From the NCBI RefSeq assembly GCF_000719515.1, contig NZ_JOGR01000013.1, positions 124,001 through 188,000 of the forward strand: a stretch of 64,000 nt of DNA, given 5' to 3'. Source of the DNA: Glycomyces sp. NRRL B-16210. GTDB lineage: Bacteria > Actinomycetota > Actinomycetes > Mycobacteriales > Micromonosporaceae. The notes under the pieces were generated by a model, which was not told where the DNA came from, did not search any database, and saw nothing but the letters and a program-made list of their open reading frames with translations. The position numbers and the translations under genes were made by a program. Of this stretch, positions 43,020 through 54,055 are shown in pieces; the first letter of the stretch is position 1; every line of letters starts with the position of its first letter.

Positions 43020-44270
43020 ATGGCGATGCGGATAGCGGCGAAGTCGGCCGGACCCGGCGGCGTCCCCGAGGACGAACCCGGAAGGGCCAAGCGGGCCGAC
43101 TTCACCGACGTACGGGCCAACAACCTCGGCTTCGTGCTCCGCCAGGTCCGCGCCGAGGGACGGTGCTCGCGCGCCGACCTCGCCGCGAAGACCGGGCTCA
43201 ACAAGGCCACCGTCTCCTCGCTGGTCGCCGAGCTCATCGACCGCCGCGTCCTGCGCGAGTCCGGCTCGGTCATCGGCAACATCGGCCGCCCCGCCGTGCT
43301 CCTCAGCGTCGACACCGGCTACTACGCCTCGCTCGGCGTCGAGGTCAACGTCGACTACATGACCCTCGTCGCCGTCGACCTCGCCGGCAACCGCCTCCTG
43401 TCGTGGCGCCGCGCCCACGACGGCGAGAACTCCACCCCCGGCAAGTCCGTCTCGGCTCTCGCCGGACTCGCCAAGAGGGCCGTCGACAAGATGGACGCCG
43501 AGGGCCGCCAGATCCTCGGCCTCGCCGTGGCCGTCCCCGGCATGATCGACAACGACGGCGTCGTCCAGCGCGCCCCGATGCTCGGCTGGTCCCGCTTCGA
43601 CCTCACCGGCCGCCTGCGACAGGCCATGAGGGACCCCAAGTACGCCGTCACCGCCGACAACGACGCGAACCTCGGCGCGGTCGCCGAGCAGCGCTTCGGG
43701 TCCTGGGCCGGGGTGTCCAACATGATCTACCTGACCGGCGAGATCGGACTCGGCGCCGGGCTCATCGTCGACGGCGAGCTGCGCCGCGGCGCCACCGGGT
43801 TCGCCGGCGAGATCGGGAACCTCCTCATCGAGGTCGACGGGCGCATCGGCCGCGTCGAGGACTTCGCCGGCATCCGAGCGGTCCTCAACGAACTCTCCGA
43901 ATCGGACCACATCGCCGGGACCGAGGTCGAGGCCGAGGTCGAGGACATCGTCACCCGCGCCCGCGCCGGCGAGGACCGCGTCATCGAGGCCCTGGAGCGC
44001 ATCGGCCGCTCGCTCGGCGCCGGGATCGCGCTGGCGGTGGACCTGCTCAACCCCGAAGCGGTCGTCCTCGGCGGCCACTACCAGGCCCTGAGCACCTGGA
44101 TCGGCCCCGCGGCCGAGGCGGAGCTGGCCGACCGCACGCACGCCTCGGGCGCCGGCGGGGCCGAGATCGTCGTCTCCGCCCTCGGCCACGAGGCCCCCGC
44201 CCTCGGCGCGGCCACCGGCATCCTCAACGACATCGACGCCGGAAGGATGCCGACCCCCATCGGCAGCTGA
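43020..44270 (+). CDS. ROK-family transcriptional repressor, XylR-like
   Basis: 416 residues. A winged helix-turn-helix (about 25-85; CSRADLAAKTGLNKATVSSLVAELI) is followed by a ROK sugar-kinase-like domain with LAVAVPGMID, ITADNDANLGAVAEQRFG-type block (here VTADNDANLGAVAEQ), GEIGLGAGLIVDGELRRG, GFAGEIGN and VVLGGHY. The CxCGxxGC zinc motif of ROK kinases and many ROK repressors is absent. Such proteins repress xylose or xyloside genes and let go on binding sugar. The two XylR-type sites at 27430 and 42788 are likely its operators. ATG with GGAGG 7 nt upstream. Divergent from the importer operon. Confidence 0.92.
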   Translation: MAMRIAAKSAGPGGVPEDEPGRAKRADFTDVRANNLGFVLRQVRAEGRCSRADLAAKTGLNKATVSSLVAELIDRRVLRESGSVIGNIGRPAVLLSVDTGYYASLGVEVNVDYMTLVAVDLAGNRLLSWRRAHDGENSTPGKSVSALAGLAKRAVDKMDAEGRQILGLAVAVPGMIDNDGVVQRAPMLGWSRFDLTGRLRQAMRDPKYAVTADNDANLGAVAEQRFGSWAGVSNMIYLTGEIGLGAGLIVDGELRRGATGFAGEIGNLLIEVDGRIGRVEDFAGIRAVLNELSESDHIAGTEVEAEVEDIVTRARAGEDRVIEALERIGRSLGAGIALAVDLLNPEAVVLGGHYQALSTWIGPAAEAELADRTHASGAGGAEIVVSALGHEAPALGAATGILNDIDAGRMPTPIGS

Positions 44271-44470
44271 ACTGACCCCACATCTCAGACCCCGCATCCC
44301 CGATCCCCGCACCGCCCGCCTCGACCCCGACGAACCCACTGCCGACACGGCCCGCGCCGCGGCTCCCGCGTGCCTGTTTCAAGATTGTTACCACCCACGT
44401 TTTCGCAGCTCAAAGCCGTAACGAAACAGTTGAAACCCGTCATTGGGGCGCTCGGCGCCGCCGGGCCGCC

Positions 44471-44500
44471 TTGACGGCGGTCGGCTCCGCGGTGTAGAAA
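44471..44500 (+). promoter_or_regulatory. promoter of the GH3-lacI pair
   Basis: TTGACG (44471-44476), 18-nt spacer, TAGAAA (44495-44500). The first operator palindrome begins about 10 bp after the predicted start site. No gene lies in the 44271-44682 spacer. Confidence 0.6.
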
Positions 44501-44515
44501 TCTTGCATTCCTCAA

Positions 44516-44529
44516 TCGAAGCGCTTCGA
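44516..44529. promoter_or_regulatory. LacI-type operator 1
   Basis: TCGAAGCGCTTCGA, a perfect 14-bp palindrome with the CG centre typical of LacI-family operators. Confidence 0.8.
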
Positions 44530-44559
44530 ATAGCGTCACCGGCGGTAACGCCTTCGTCA

Positions 44560-44573
44560 TCGAAGCGCTTCGA
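44560..44573. promoter_or_regulatory. LacI-type operator 2
   Basis: An identical 14-bp palindrome with its centre 44 bp from operator 1, about four helical turns, so two LacI dimers could bind one DNA face or form a loop. It lies 110 bp before the GH3 start. Confidence 0.8.
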
Positions 44574-44682
44574 CGGGCGTCTCACCGGGGCCCGCCCCGA
44601 CGAGACGCCACGACGCGTCAGTCCCATCTGCCAAGTCAGCTCCATCTGCCAAGACAGTGACGTCCCAGCAAGGAAGTCCGCC

Positions 44683-47544
44683 ATGAGCGATCTCGACCCG
44701 CGTCCCGCGTTCAGGGACCCCGGCCTCCCCCGCGACCAGCGCATCGCCGACCTGCTCTCCAGGCTCACCCTGGACGAGAAGATCGGCCTGCTGCACCAGT
44801 ACCACCGACCCGTCGAACGGCTCGGCATGGGCCCGTTCAAGACCGGCACCGAAGCCCTCCACGGCCTCGCCTGGCTCGGCGAGGCCACCGTCTTCCCCCA
44901 GGTCGTCGCCCTCGGCGCCACCTGGAACCCCGAACTCGTCGAACAGGTCGGCGCGGCCGTCGCCGACGAGGTCCTCGCCTTCAACCGCGAAGACCCCGTC
45001 AAGGTCGGACGCAACGTCTGGGCCCCCACCGTCAACCCCCTGCGCGACCCCCGCTGGGGCCGCAACGAAGAGGGCTACTCCGAGGACGCGTGGATGACCG
45101 GCCTCCTCGGCGCCGCCTACGCCCGCGGCCTCAAAGGCGACGACGGCACCACCTGGAAGACCGCCCCCACCGTCAAGCACTTCCTCGCGTACGGCAACGA
45201 GGCCGACCGCTGCGCCACCTCCTCCAACATGCCGCCCCGAGTGCTCCGCGAATACGAGTTCGCCGCCCACCGCCCGGCACTGGCGAGCGGCGACGCGGTC
45301 GCGGTCATGCTCTCCTACAACCTCGTCAACGGCCGCCCCGCGCACGTCACCCCCCTCGTCAACGACGAACTGCGCACCTGGACCGACGACGAGGTCTTCA
45401 TCGTCTCCGACGCCTACGCCCCCAACAACCTCGCCGGACTCCAGGGCTACTTCGAAGACCTCCCGACCGCCTACGCCGCGGCCGTCAAGGCCGGCCTGGA
45501 CTCCTTCACCCAGGACGACGACCGCCCCGGCGAAGTCCTCGCGCACCTCGTCACCGCCATGGAACGCGGCCTGCTCGACGAAGGCGACATCGACACCGCC
45601 GTGCGCCGCAACCTCTTCGTCCGCTTCGGCCTCGGCGAATTCGACCCCGAGGACGCCTACGCCCACATCGGCCGCGAGGTCGTCGACTCGCCCGAGCACC
45701 GCGCCCTCGCCCGCGAGGCCGCCGCCCAGTCGATCACCCTCCTGAAAAACGACGGCATCCTGCCGCTCGCCGCCCCCGAAGACGACGGCCCCAAGAAGAT
45801 CGCCGTGATCGGACCGCTCGCCGACGTCCAGATGCAGGACTGGTACTCCGGGACCCTCCCGTACGCCGTCACCGCCCGCGGCGCCCTCGCCGAACGCGCC
45901 GAAGTCACCCATTGCGAAGGCGTCGACCGCATCCGCCTGCGCCACAGGACCGGCTACATCACCGCCGTCGAGGACGGCAAGGCCCTGGAGATCACCGACA
46001 CCACCGCCGCGCCCGCCCAGTTCGACCTCTTCGACTGGGGCGGCTGGTCCTACACCCTCCGCAGCGTCGGCACCGGCCAGTACGTCGACGGGCGCCTGGA
46101 CGGCACCGTCGGCGCCGACTCGGTCGGCCCCCACGAGTTCGACGTGCACGAGACCTTCAAGATCGTCGAGGTCGAAGGCGGCAAGTGCGCGATCCAGCAG
46201 ATCCACAAGGCCGAAGGCGCCGAGTCCGGCCAGTGGTTCGCCATCGAGGACGGACGGATCACGCTGAGCGACAAGCTCGCCGAGGCCGCCGAGTTCGACT
46301 TCGAGTTCGTCGTCAAGGGCCGCGAGGCCGCCGCCGAGCTCGCCCGCGAGGCGGACGTGGCCGTCGTCGTGCTCGGCGACCACCCGCTCGTCAACGGCCG
46401 CGAGACCGAGGACCGCACCGACCTGAACCTGCCCTCGGCCCAGGCGTGGCTCCTGGGCACCGTCCTCGACGCGAACCCGAATACCATTCTGGTCATGTCG
46501 TCGAGCTACCCCTACGCCGCGAACTGGGCCGCGAAGCACACCCCCGCGGTCGTGTGGTCCGGCCACGGCGGCCAGGAATGGGGCAACGCCCTCGCCGCGG
46601 TGCTCTACGGCGAACGCGACCCCGAAGGCCGCCTGCCGCAGACCTGGTACACCGACGCCGCCGAACTGCCCGCGATGCTCGACTACGACATCGTCGCCTC
46701 CGACGCGACCTACCAGTACTACCTCGGCCAGCCGCTCTACCCGTTCGGCCACGGCCTGTCCTACGCCGAGTTCGCCTACGCGAACCTCGCCGCCGACCGC
46801 GACCAGGCCCGCCCCGGCGACGACCTCCGCGTCACCGTCGAGGTCACCAACACCTCCGGCCGCGACGGCGTCGAAGTCGTGCAGCTGTACTCGCACCAGT
46901 GCGGCTCGCGCGTCAAGCAGCCGCTGCGGCAACTGCGCGGCTTCGAGAAGGTCCGCCTCAAGGCCGGCGAGACCCGCACCGTCGCCTTCACCGTCCCGGT
47001 CGACGCGCTCGCCCACTGGGACAACGTCACCGGCCGCATGATCGTCGAGAAGAGCCGCCAGCGCCTCATGGTCGGGCGCTCGGCCGCCGACATCGTCCTG
47101 TCCACCGCCGTCCGCATCGACGGCGAGACCGTCGGACCGCGCGACCTCACCCGGCCGCTCGCCGCCACCGCCAACGACGCCTACGCCGGCGTCACGTGGG
47201 CCGACGAGAGCCGCACCACCGGCGACGTGATCGCCGCCGAAGAGGCGGGAGGCTGGATCATGCTGGGCGACTGCGACTTCGGACCCCGCGACGACGCCTC
47301 CGCCGGCTACGCCACCGTCACCGCCCGCGTCGCCGGACAGGCCGCGCAGCTCGCGCTGCGAGTGGACGACCCGCTCGACGGGGACGTGCTCGCCAAGATC
47401 GACACGCCCGCGACCGGCGGCGCCTACGAATACGTCGACGTCACGGTGGAACTCGGCGAAGTCCGCGGGGTCAAGGACCTGTACGTGTCCTTCGAGTCCG
47501 GGCCCATCAGGCTCGCGACCCTGACCTTCGGCGGGAGGCCCTAG
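44683..47544 (+). CDS. GH3 beta-glycosidase (probable beta-xylosidase/beta-glucosidase) with C-terminal CBM6-like domain
   Basis: 953 residues, no signal peptide. The GH3 N-domain (about 25-330) has the nucleophile Asp243 in FIVSDAYAPN. The C-domain has the probable acid/base Glu574 in NGRETEDRTDLNL. Between them, residues about 415-540 are an extra beta-rich insert (RTGYITAVEDGKALEI, SVGTGQYVDG) resembling a fascin/ricin-like trefoil rather than PA14. A fibronectin III-like domain (about 705-780) and a CBM6-like end follow. Substrate specificity is inferred from the xylan context. AAGGAAG stands before the ATG. Two LacI operators lie upstream; lacI overlaps its stop by one base. Confidence 0.9.
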   Translation: MSDLDPRPAFRDPGLPRDQRIADLLSRLTLDEKIGLLHQYHRPVERLGMGPFKTGTEALHGLAWLGEATVFPQVVALGATWNPELVEQVGAAVADEVLAFNREDPVKVGRNVWAPTVNPLRDPRWGRNEEGYSEDAWMTGLLGAAYARGLKGDDGTTWKTAPTVKHFLAYGNEADRCATSSNMPPRVLREYEFAAHRPALASGDAVAVMLSYNLVNGRPAHVTPLVNDELRTWTDDEVFIVSDAYAPNNLAGLQGYFEDLPTAYAAAVKAGLDSFTQDDDRPGEVLAHLVTAMERGLLDEGDIDTAVRRNLFVRFGLGEFDPEDAYAHIGREVVDSPEHRALAREAAAQSITLLKNDGILPLAAPEDDGPKKIAVIGPLADVQMQDWYSGTLPYAVTARGALAERAEVTHCEGVDRIRLRHRTGYITAVEDGKALEITDTTAAPAQFDLFDWGGWSYTLRSVGTGQYVDGRLDGTVGADSVGPHEFDVHETFKIVEVEGGKCAIQQIHKAEGAESGQWFAIEDGRITLSDKLAEAAEFDFEFVVKGREAAAELAREADVAVVVLGDHPLVNGRETEDRTDLNLPSAQAWLLGTVLDANPNTILVMSSSYPYAANWAAKHTPAVVWSGHGGQEWGNALAAVLYGERDPEGRLPQTWYTDAAELPAMLDYDIVASDATYQYYLGQPLYPFGHGLSYAEFAYANLAADRDQARPGDDLRVTVEVTNTSGRDGVEVVQLYSHQCGSRVKQPLRQLRGFEKVRLKAGETRTVAFTVPVDALAHWDNVTGRMIVEKSRQRLMVGRSAADIVLSTAVRIDGETVGPRDLTRPLAATANDAYAGVTWADESRTTGDVIAAEEAGGWIMLGDCDFGPRDDASAGYATVTARVAGQAAQLALRVDDPLDGDVLAKIDTPATGGAYEYVDVTVELGEVRGVKDLYVSFESGPIRLATLTFGGRP

Positions 47545-48548
47545 TGGCCGCGCCCGGCCGCGGCGTCACCATCGCCGACGTGGCCGCCAGGGCCGGCGTC
47601 GCCGCCAGCACCGTCTCGTACGTGCTCAGCGGCAAGCGGTCGATCTCCCCGGACACGGCCCGGCGCGTGATGGAGGCGGTCGCCGAACTCGGCTACCACC
47701 CGCACGCCGGGGCCCGCTCGCTCGCCTCGCGGCGGGCCGGGGTCATCGCGATGATGCTCCCGCTGCGCGACGGCATGCACCTGCCGGTACTCATGCAGTT
47801 CGCGTCGGGAGCGGTCACCGAGGCCCGCCGACAGGACCAGGACGTGCTGCTCATGACCGCCGACGAGGGACCCGCCGGGCTCGCGCGGGTCGCCGCCTCG
47901 GCGATCGTGGACGGCCTGATCCTCATGGACGTGGAAGTCCGCGACCCGCGGGTCGAGACCCTGCGCCGCCTGGGACTCCCGAGCGTCCTGATCGGATTCC
48001 CCGCGGACGCCGAAGGCCTGACGTGCGTCGACCTCGACTTCACCGCCGCAGGACGCGTCTGCGCCGACTACCTCGTCGAGCGCGGCTGCACCGACGTGGC
48101 GCTCCTGGGCGCCTCCGAGGCCGTCTACGAACGCCGCACCGGCTTCGCCGAGCGGGTCAGGAGCGGATTCCTCAACCGCACCGCCGACCGTCCCGGCGTC
48201 GCGGCCGCCGCACTGCCCTGCGCCGACGAACCGGCCGCGGTGCAGCGCACGGTCAAAGAGCTGCTGCACGCCAGGCCCGGGCTCACCGGGCTGGCCGTCC
48301 ACAACGAGCCGTCGGTGCCGCACGTGGTGCACGCGCTGGCGGATGCGGGCAAGAGCGTGGGGGAGGACTTCCACGTGGTCGTCATCGGCCCGGACGAGGT
48401 GGCCGAGCGGGTCCACCCGCAACTGCCGTCGGTCCTGGTCCCGGCCGAGACCCTGGCCGAGATCGCGGTGCGCCACCTCATGCGCAAGCTCGACGGACTG
48501 GACGTCCCGGACGCGACCCTGGTAGAACCGCAGCTCACCATGCGGTGA
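47544..48548 (+). CDS. LacI-family transcriptional regulator of the GH3 gene
   Basis: 334 residues. The N-terminal HTH and hinge helix read VTIADVAARAGVAASTVSYVLSGKR, then DTARRVMEAVAELGYHPHAGARSLASRR; the periplasmic-binding-protein-like sensor domain follows to the end. It represses until a small sugar binds. The start is GTG, sharing its G with the TAG stop of the GH3 gene, with GGGAGG 5 nt upstream. The pair is therefore one transcript, and the two identical palindromes at 44516 and 44560 would give autoregulation. A shared terminator follows. Confidence 0.93.
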   Translation: MAAPGRGVTIADVAARAGVAASTVSYVLSGKRSISPDTARRVMEAVAELGYHPHAGARSLASRRAGVIAMMLPLRDGMHLPVLMQFASGAVTEARRQDQDVLLMTADEGPAGLARVAASAIVDGLILMDVEVRDPRVETLRRLGLPSVLIGFPADAEGLTCVDLDFTAAGRVCADYLVERGCTDVALLGASEAVYERRTGFAERVRSGFLNRTADRPGVAAAALPCADEPAAVQRTVKELLHARPGLTGLAVHNEPSVPHVVHALADAGKSVGEDFHVVVIGPDEVAERVHPQLPSVLVPAETLAEIAVRHLMRKLDGLDVPDATLVEPQLTMR

Positions 48549-48551
48549 CGC

Positions 48552-48690
48552 CGTGACGGCTGCGGAGGTCTCACGGTGCGATGAGTTACCGACGCATCCG
48601 CGGACTTCCACCAGTGGCGAGAGGCCGCCGACGCACCGGCGGACCTCCCACTGCGCCAAGAGACCACCCTCGCATTCGCGGACGAACAAC
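48552..48690. repeat. 39-bp imperfect tandem repeats after lacI
   Basis: Units begin at 48591, 48630 and 48669, exactly 39 bp apart, with core GACGCAYCSGCGGACNTCC; a weaker unit starts near 48552. The period is 13 codons, and on the minus strand the frame reads VRxCVGGL-like blocks. There is no start or ribosome binding site, and it probably is not translated. Confidence 0.7.
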
Positions 48691-48701
48691 AGGACGGCGA
48701 A

Positions 48702-48740
48702 ACGGCGGCCCCGGAACTGGCGGAGTTCCGGGGCCGCCGT
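48702..48740. terminator. bidirectional terminator, lacI / M23 peptidase
   Basis: 17-bp perfect stem ACGGCGGCCCCGGAACT / AGTTCCGGGGCCGCCGT with loop GGCGG, between convergent genes. Confidence 0.85.
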
Positions 48741-48773
48741 CCTCCTTGCGGAGGGAATGCGGTCAATGCGCGG

Positions 48774-49586
<813 letters not shown>

Positions 49587-49906
49587 AGCGTCGGGAAACC
49601 TACCCGACCCGAACCCGACAATCGGCCCGTGACCAGGCGATACAACGTCCAAACTGGTCCCCTCGCGGCCGAGGTCGGCACCCGGAGGCGGCCGAACCTC
49701 CCCCGTTCGGAGGAGGCATCTCACCCACAGTGAACACACGCTTGCGAAAGGTGTCCACGTTGGTGACCGCCGCTACAGCCGCGCGTTCGCGAATCGTGCC
49801 CTCGCTTATATCGGTATGACCGTGACCCACGACGCCGCCTATCCTTGGAAAGTCTGCGGCCACCGCGAAAACGACTCTGGCCGATCACCTCGCCTGAAGG
49901 AGTGCC

Positions 49907-51526
<1,620 letters not shown>

Positions 51527-51590
51527 TCGGCGCCGACAACGCCATGGGTCCGGTCGACCTCGACCGACCGGCGCCGTTATGCCTTGATAG

Positions 51591-51646
51591 CCCGCCGCCC
51601 GCCGCCCGCCGCCCGCCGCCCGCCGCCCGCCGCCCGCCGCCCGCCG
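51591..51646. repeat. heptanucleotide microsatellite (CCCGCCG)8
   Basis: Eight perfect copies of CCCGCCG, 65 bp after the ABC-F stop. Such tracts change length easily by slippage. Confidence 0.95.
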
Positions 51647-51731
51647 CCTAGCGGCGCTCCACTACGAGCGCGGAAGCGACCGGGCAGCCGACTGCATCCG
51701 TGACCGGGCTCCGCGCCCACGACCGCGCCTC

Positions 51732-51860
51732 GCGTTCGCTCACGCCCCCGGGTCGACTTTCTTCCGCACCGGCAAGGGCGGCGGCAAGTGGCGCGTCCGC
51801 TCACGCTCCCGGGTCGACTCCGAGGCGACCGTGACTCGCGCCCGCTCTCGGATCGACTCG
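51732..51860. repeat. degenerate repeats, family 1
   Basis: GCGTTCGCTCACGCCCCCGG (51732) and GCGTCCGCTCACGCTCCCGG (51793), each followed by GTCGACT. A shorter form, GCGCCCGCTCTCGGATCGAC, starts at 51838. The first two are about 90% alike over 27 bp. Confidence 0.65.
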
Positions 51861-52030
51861 AAGGCGATCGCGCCTCGCGCCCGGTCCCACATCTGAGTGA
51901 CATCGCGGCCGCGGGCACCGGTTTTTGTCACACCCGCGAGAGACGCTGGCCCTACCTTTCCCCAGGGAGGGTGGGGGTTAGGGATGGTAAATACGTTGCG
52001 GGACTTTGTCGTCGGCGGCGCATGGTCCCG

Positions 52031-52195
52031 AGGTCGTTCAGTGCGATGCGCCGCAGTCCGAAACTGCCCGGTCCGAGGTTCTTCAGCGTGATGTGGCTCA
52101 GTCACCGCTCAGCTTGAGACCGTACAGCCCAAGGTCGTTCAGCGCGAGCGGGTCAGCTCGAAACTGCCCAGTCCGAACTGCCCGGCCCGTGACCG
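52031..52195. repeat. degenerate repeats, family 2
   Basis: AGGTCGTTCAGTGCGA begins at 52031, with variants at 52076 and 52132. Between them is a second shared block, CAGTCCGAAACTGCCCGGTC and variants. The array ends at the stop codon of the membrane protein gene on the minus strand. Confidence 0.65.
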
Positions 52196-52196
52196 G

Positions 52197-53420
52197 TCAG
52201 CCTGAGTACATCAGCACGATCGCCGCGCACGCACCCGCGCCCGCCGCCGCCAGCGGCACTCGCACCGACCGCTTCCTACTACTTCCCGCGGCCGCCGCCA
52301 CGATCAGCCACGGGCACAACGCCACCCACCCGTACTCCGGCCGCTCCGGGTTCGAACCGCTCAGCGGCGCGATCATCAGCGCCAGCATCGGCCCGATCAT
52401 CAGCGGCCACGCCGAACTCGACCCGAACCGCCGCAGGCTCTCCACGATCGCCGGCCCGCACGCGACGCACACCAGCGCCGGCATCAGCGCCAGCCACCAC
52501 AACTGCCCCGGATGCGCGGCGATCTCGCCCAACGCCGCGTTGTACGTGTCGATCAAGCCGTACGGCCACGACGTCCCGGCCGTCGCCGCCAGCGCCAGCA
52601 CCGCCAGCGCCGCCCCCGCCGACACCAGGATCTGCGCCGGCCGCCGCCGTGCGAAGTACAGGCACAGCAGCGACACCGCGAACCACGCCGCCCCGTACGA
52701 CAGCAGCGCCGCGATCCCCAGCAGCCCGCCCGCCGCGGCCGCGCCCCAGAACGCGTCCGCGCCGCGCACCCGCCGCTCGGAGACGACCGCGCCGCATGCG
52801 AGCACGGCCGCGCAGGCCGCCGCCGCGATCCCGTCGATCCCCAGCGTCGCCCACGCCGCCCACGGCCCCAGGATCAGCACCGGCGCGAGCGCCCGCGCCG
52901 CGACCGGGCCGCACACGGACTTCACCGCGACCAGCGTCAACGGCACCGACAGGCACGACAGCGCGATCACGATGATCGCCAGGCCCGCCTCGGATCCGCT
53001 GTAGGACACCAGGAAGGCGATCGCCCGCCGCGCCCCGTCGGTCGCCGTCGACATGGTCGTCGGCTCCACGTTCGTGTGCAGCGCCGCCGACCACGTGATC
53101 GAGGCCAGATAGGACACGATCAACAGCGCGTTCCACGACATGCGGGCCGCCGCCGGCCGCGAGGCCGCCGCGAGCACCGCCGCGGCTGTCAGCGGCGCGA
53201 CCACCATGCCGGCCGTGACGTGCAGCGACAGGTTCTGGGCGGGCCACCACGGGAGCGTGGCCGGCCCGATCACCTCCGAAGTGGAGACCGCGACCGACGC
53301 CAGCGTCAAGGTCGCGAACAGCAGCGTCAACCAGATCGCGATGTCGCGCAGCCGACCGTGGCGCCGGGTCGGCGCGAGGGCGTCGACCCGGTCGGTGAAG
53401 GAGGTCTGCGGTGCGGTCAC
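52197..53420 (-). CDS. polytopic membrane protein, unknown function
   Basis: 407 residues with about ten hydrophobic segments spread over the whole length, a cytoplasmic N-terminus (MTAPQTSFTDRVDALAPTRR) and short loops. The first large loop contains LPWWPAQNLSLHVTAG. The layout is reminiscent of GT-C type polyprenyl-sugar transferases, but the DD or DE motif expected in their first loop is not obvious, so I do not assign that function. GTG start, 6 nt after TAGTTT (leaderless). It is a single gene, divergent from the small HTH gene by about 100 bp. Confidence 0.75.
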   Translation of the reverse strand: MTAPQTSFTDRVDALAPTRRHGRLRDIAIWLTLLFATLTLASVAVSTSEVIGPATLPWWPAQNLSLHVTAGMVVAPLTAAAVLAAASRPAAARMSWNALLIVSYLASITWSAALHTNVEPTTMSTATDGARRAIAFLVSYSGSEAGLAIIVIALSCLSVPLTLVAVKSVCGPVAARALAPVLILGPWAAWATLGIDGIAAAACAAVLACGAVVSERRVRGADAFWGAAAAGGLLGIAALLSYGAAWFAVSLLCLYFARRRPAQILVSAGAALAVLALAATAGTSWPYGLIDTYNAALGEIAAHPGQLWWLALMPALVCVACGPAIVESLRRFGSSSAWPLMIGPMLALMIAPLSGSNPERPEYGWVALCPWLIVAAAAGSSRKRSVRVPLAAAGAGACAAIVLMYSG

Positions 53421-53426
53421 GTTACG

Positions 53427-53432
53427 AAACTA
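53427..53432 (-). promoter_or_regulatory. -10 box of leaderless promoter for the membrane protein
   Basis: TAGTTT on the minus strand, 6 nt before the GTG at 53420. Confidence 0.45.
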
Positions 53433-53524
53433 TCGGGTATCCGACACAACCGACCGCCGGGCGAGAAAAGTCCGGCAAACTTCACAACGTCCCCTCATCA
53501 CCCTCCGTGCGTAGGAAAGGACAC

Positions 53525-53791
53525 ATGACTCCCGAGGTTCCACATCGAAGCGGTGCCGCGCACGCCGACGCCGACTCCGATGCCCCGAGAAAAGATCCGA
53601 ACCGGCAGGTCCGCGGAGACGAACGCCGCGAGCTCACCGAACGCGTGACGGCCGCATACCGGCAAGGGCAGAGCATCCGCGTCATCGCCTCCACGATAGG
53701 CCGCTCGTACGGCTTCGTGCACCGCCTCCTCGCCGAGGCGGGCGTCGACTTCCGCACCCGTGGAGGGGCCCGCCGGAGCGCCCGGAAATAA
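53525..53791 (+). CDS. small helix-turn-helix protein
   Basis: 88 residues. After a disordered, charged first half (1-40), residues about 43-80 form a resolvase/homeodomain-like HTH: RRELTERVTAAYRQGQSIRV, then IASTIGRSYGFVHRLLAEAG, ending DFRTRGGARRSARK. Similar 70-90 residue proteins are common in actinomycetes and are thought to bind DNA, but targets are unknown. AGGAAAGG stands just before the ATG. The ABC exporter gene follows after 264 bp, which holds no further gene. Confidence 0.75.
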   Translation: MTPEVPHRSGAAHADADSDAPRKDPNRQVRGDERRELTERVTAAYRQGQSIRVIASTIGRSYGFVHRLLAEAGVDFRTRGGARRSARK

Positions 53792-54055
53792 ACGGGCCCG
53801 GCAGGGCGTTGACAGGTCTGGAGCAATCCGAAGGCGACGTATCGTTGCCGTGCGTCATGGCGCCCGCAGGCTTCGCCATGACCGTCGGCCGCACGCGGCG
53901 GTGATCCACCGCCCGCCGCGGCCGCCAGACCGCTTCGTCGACCACGGCGCGCGCGAACCGCCGGGACCGCGGGTCCCTGCCCGCGAGCGCCGCCATGCAC
54001 GCCCAAGCCCCACCCCACATTCGCATGCACTTGGGCCCGTTACTCAGGAGGCCCT

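Larger units (their letters stand above)
51527..52196. other. 670-bp repeat-rich spacer between convergent genes
   Basis: No gene is supported. It holds a heptamer microsatellite and two families of degenerate repeats (listed separately). Open frames in it result from the repeats and lack codon bias. Confidence 0.6.

Noticed and set aside
40980..44348. 1122-codon minus frame across the importer and ROK gene
   Set aside because: Shadow of the binding-protein and ROK genes; no family motif.
45090..47543. apparent 5' extension of the lacI frame through the GH3 gene
   Set aside because: Arg/Pro-rich shadow of GH3; the LacI HTH begins at the GTG at 47544 with its own ribosome binding site.
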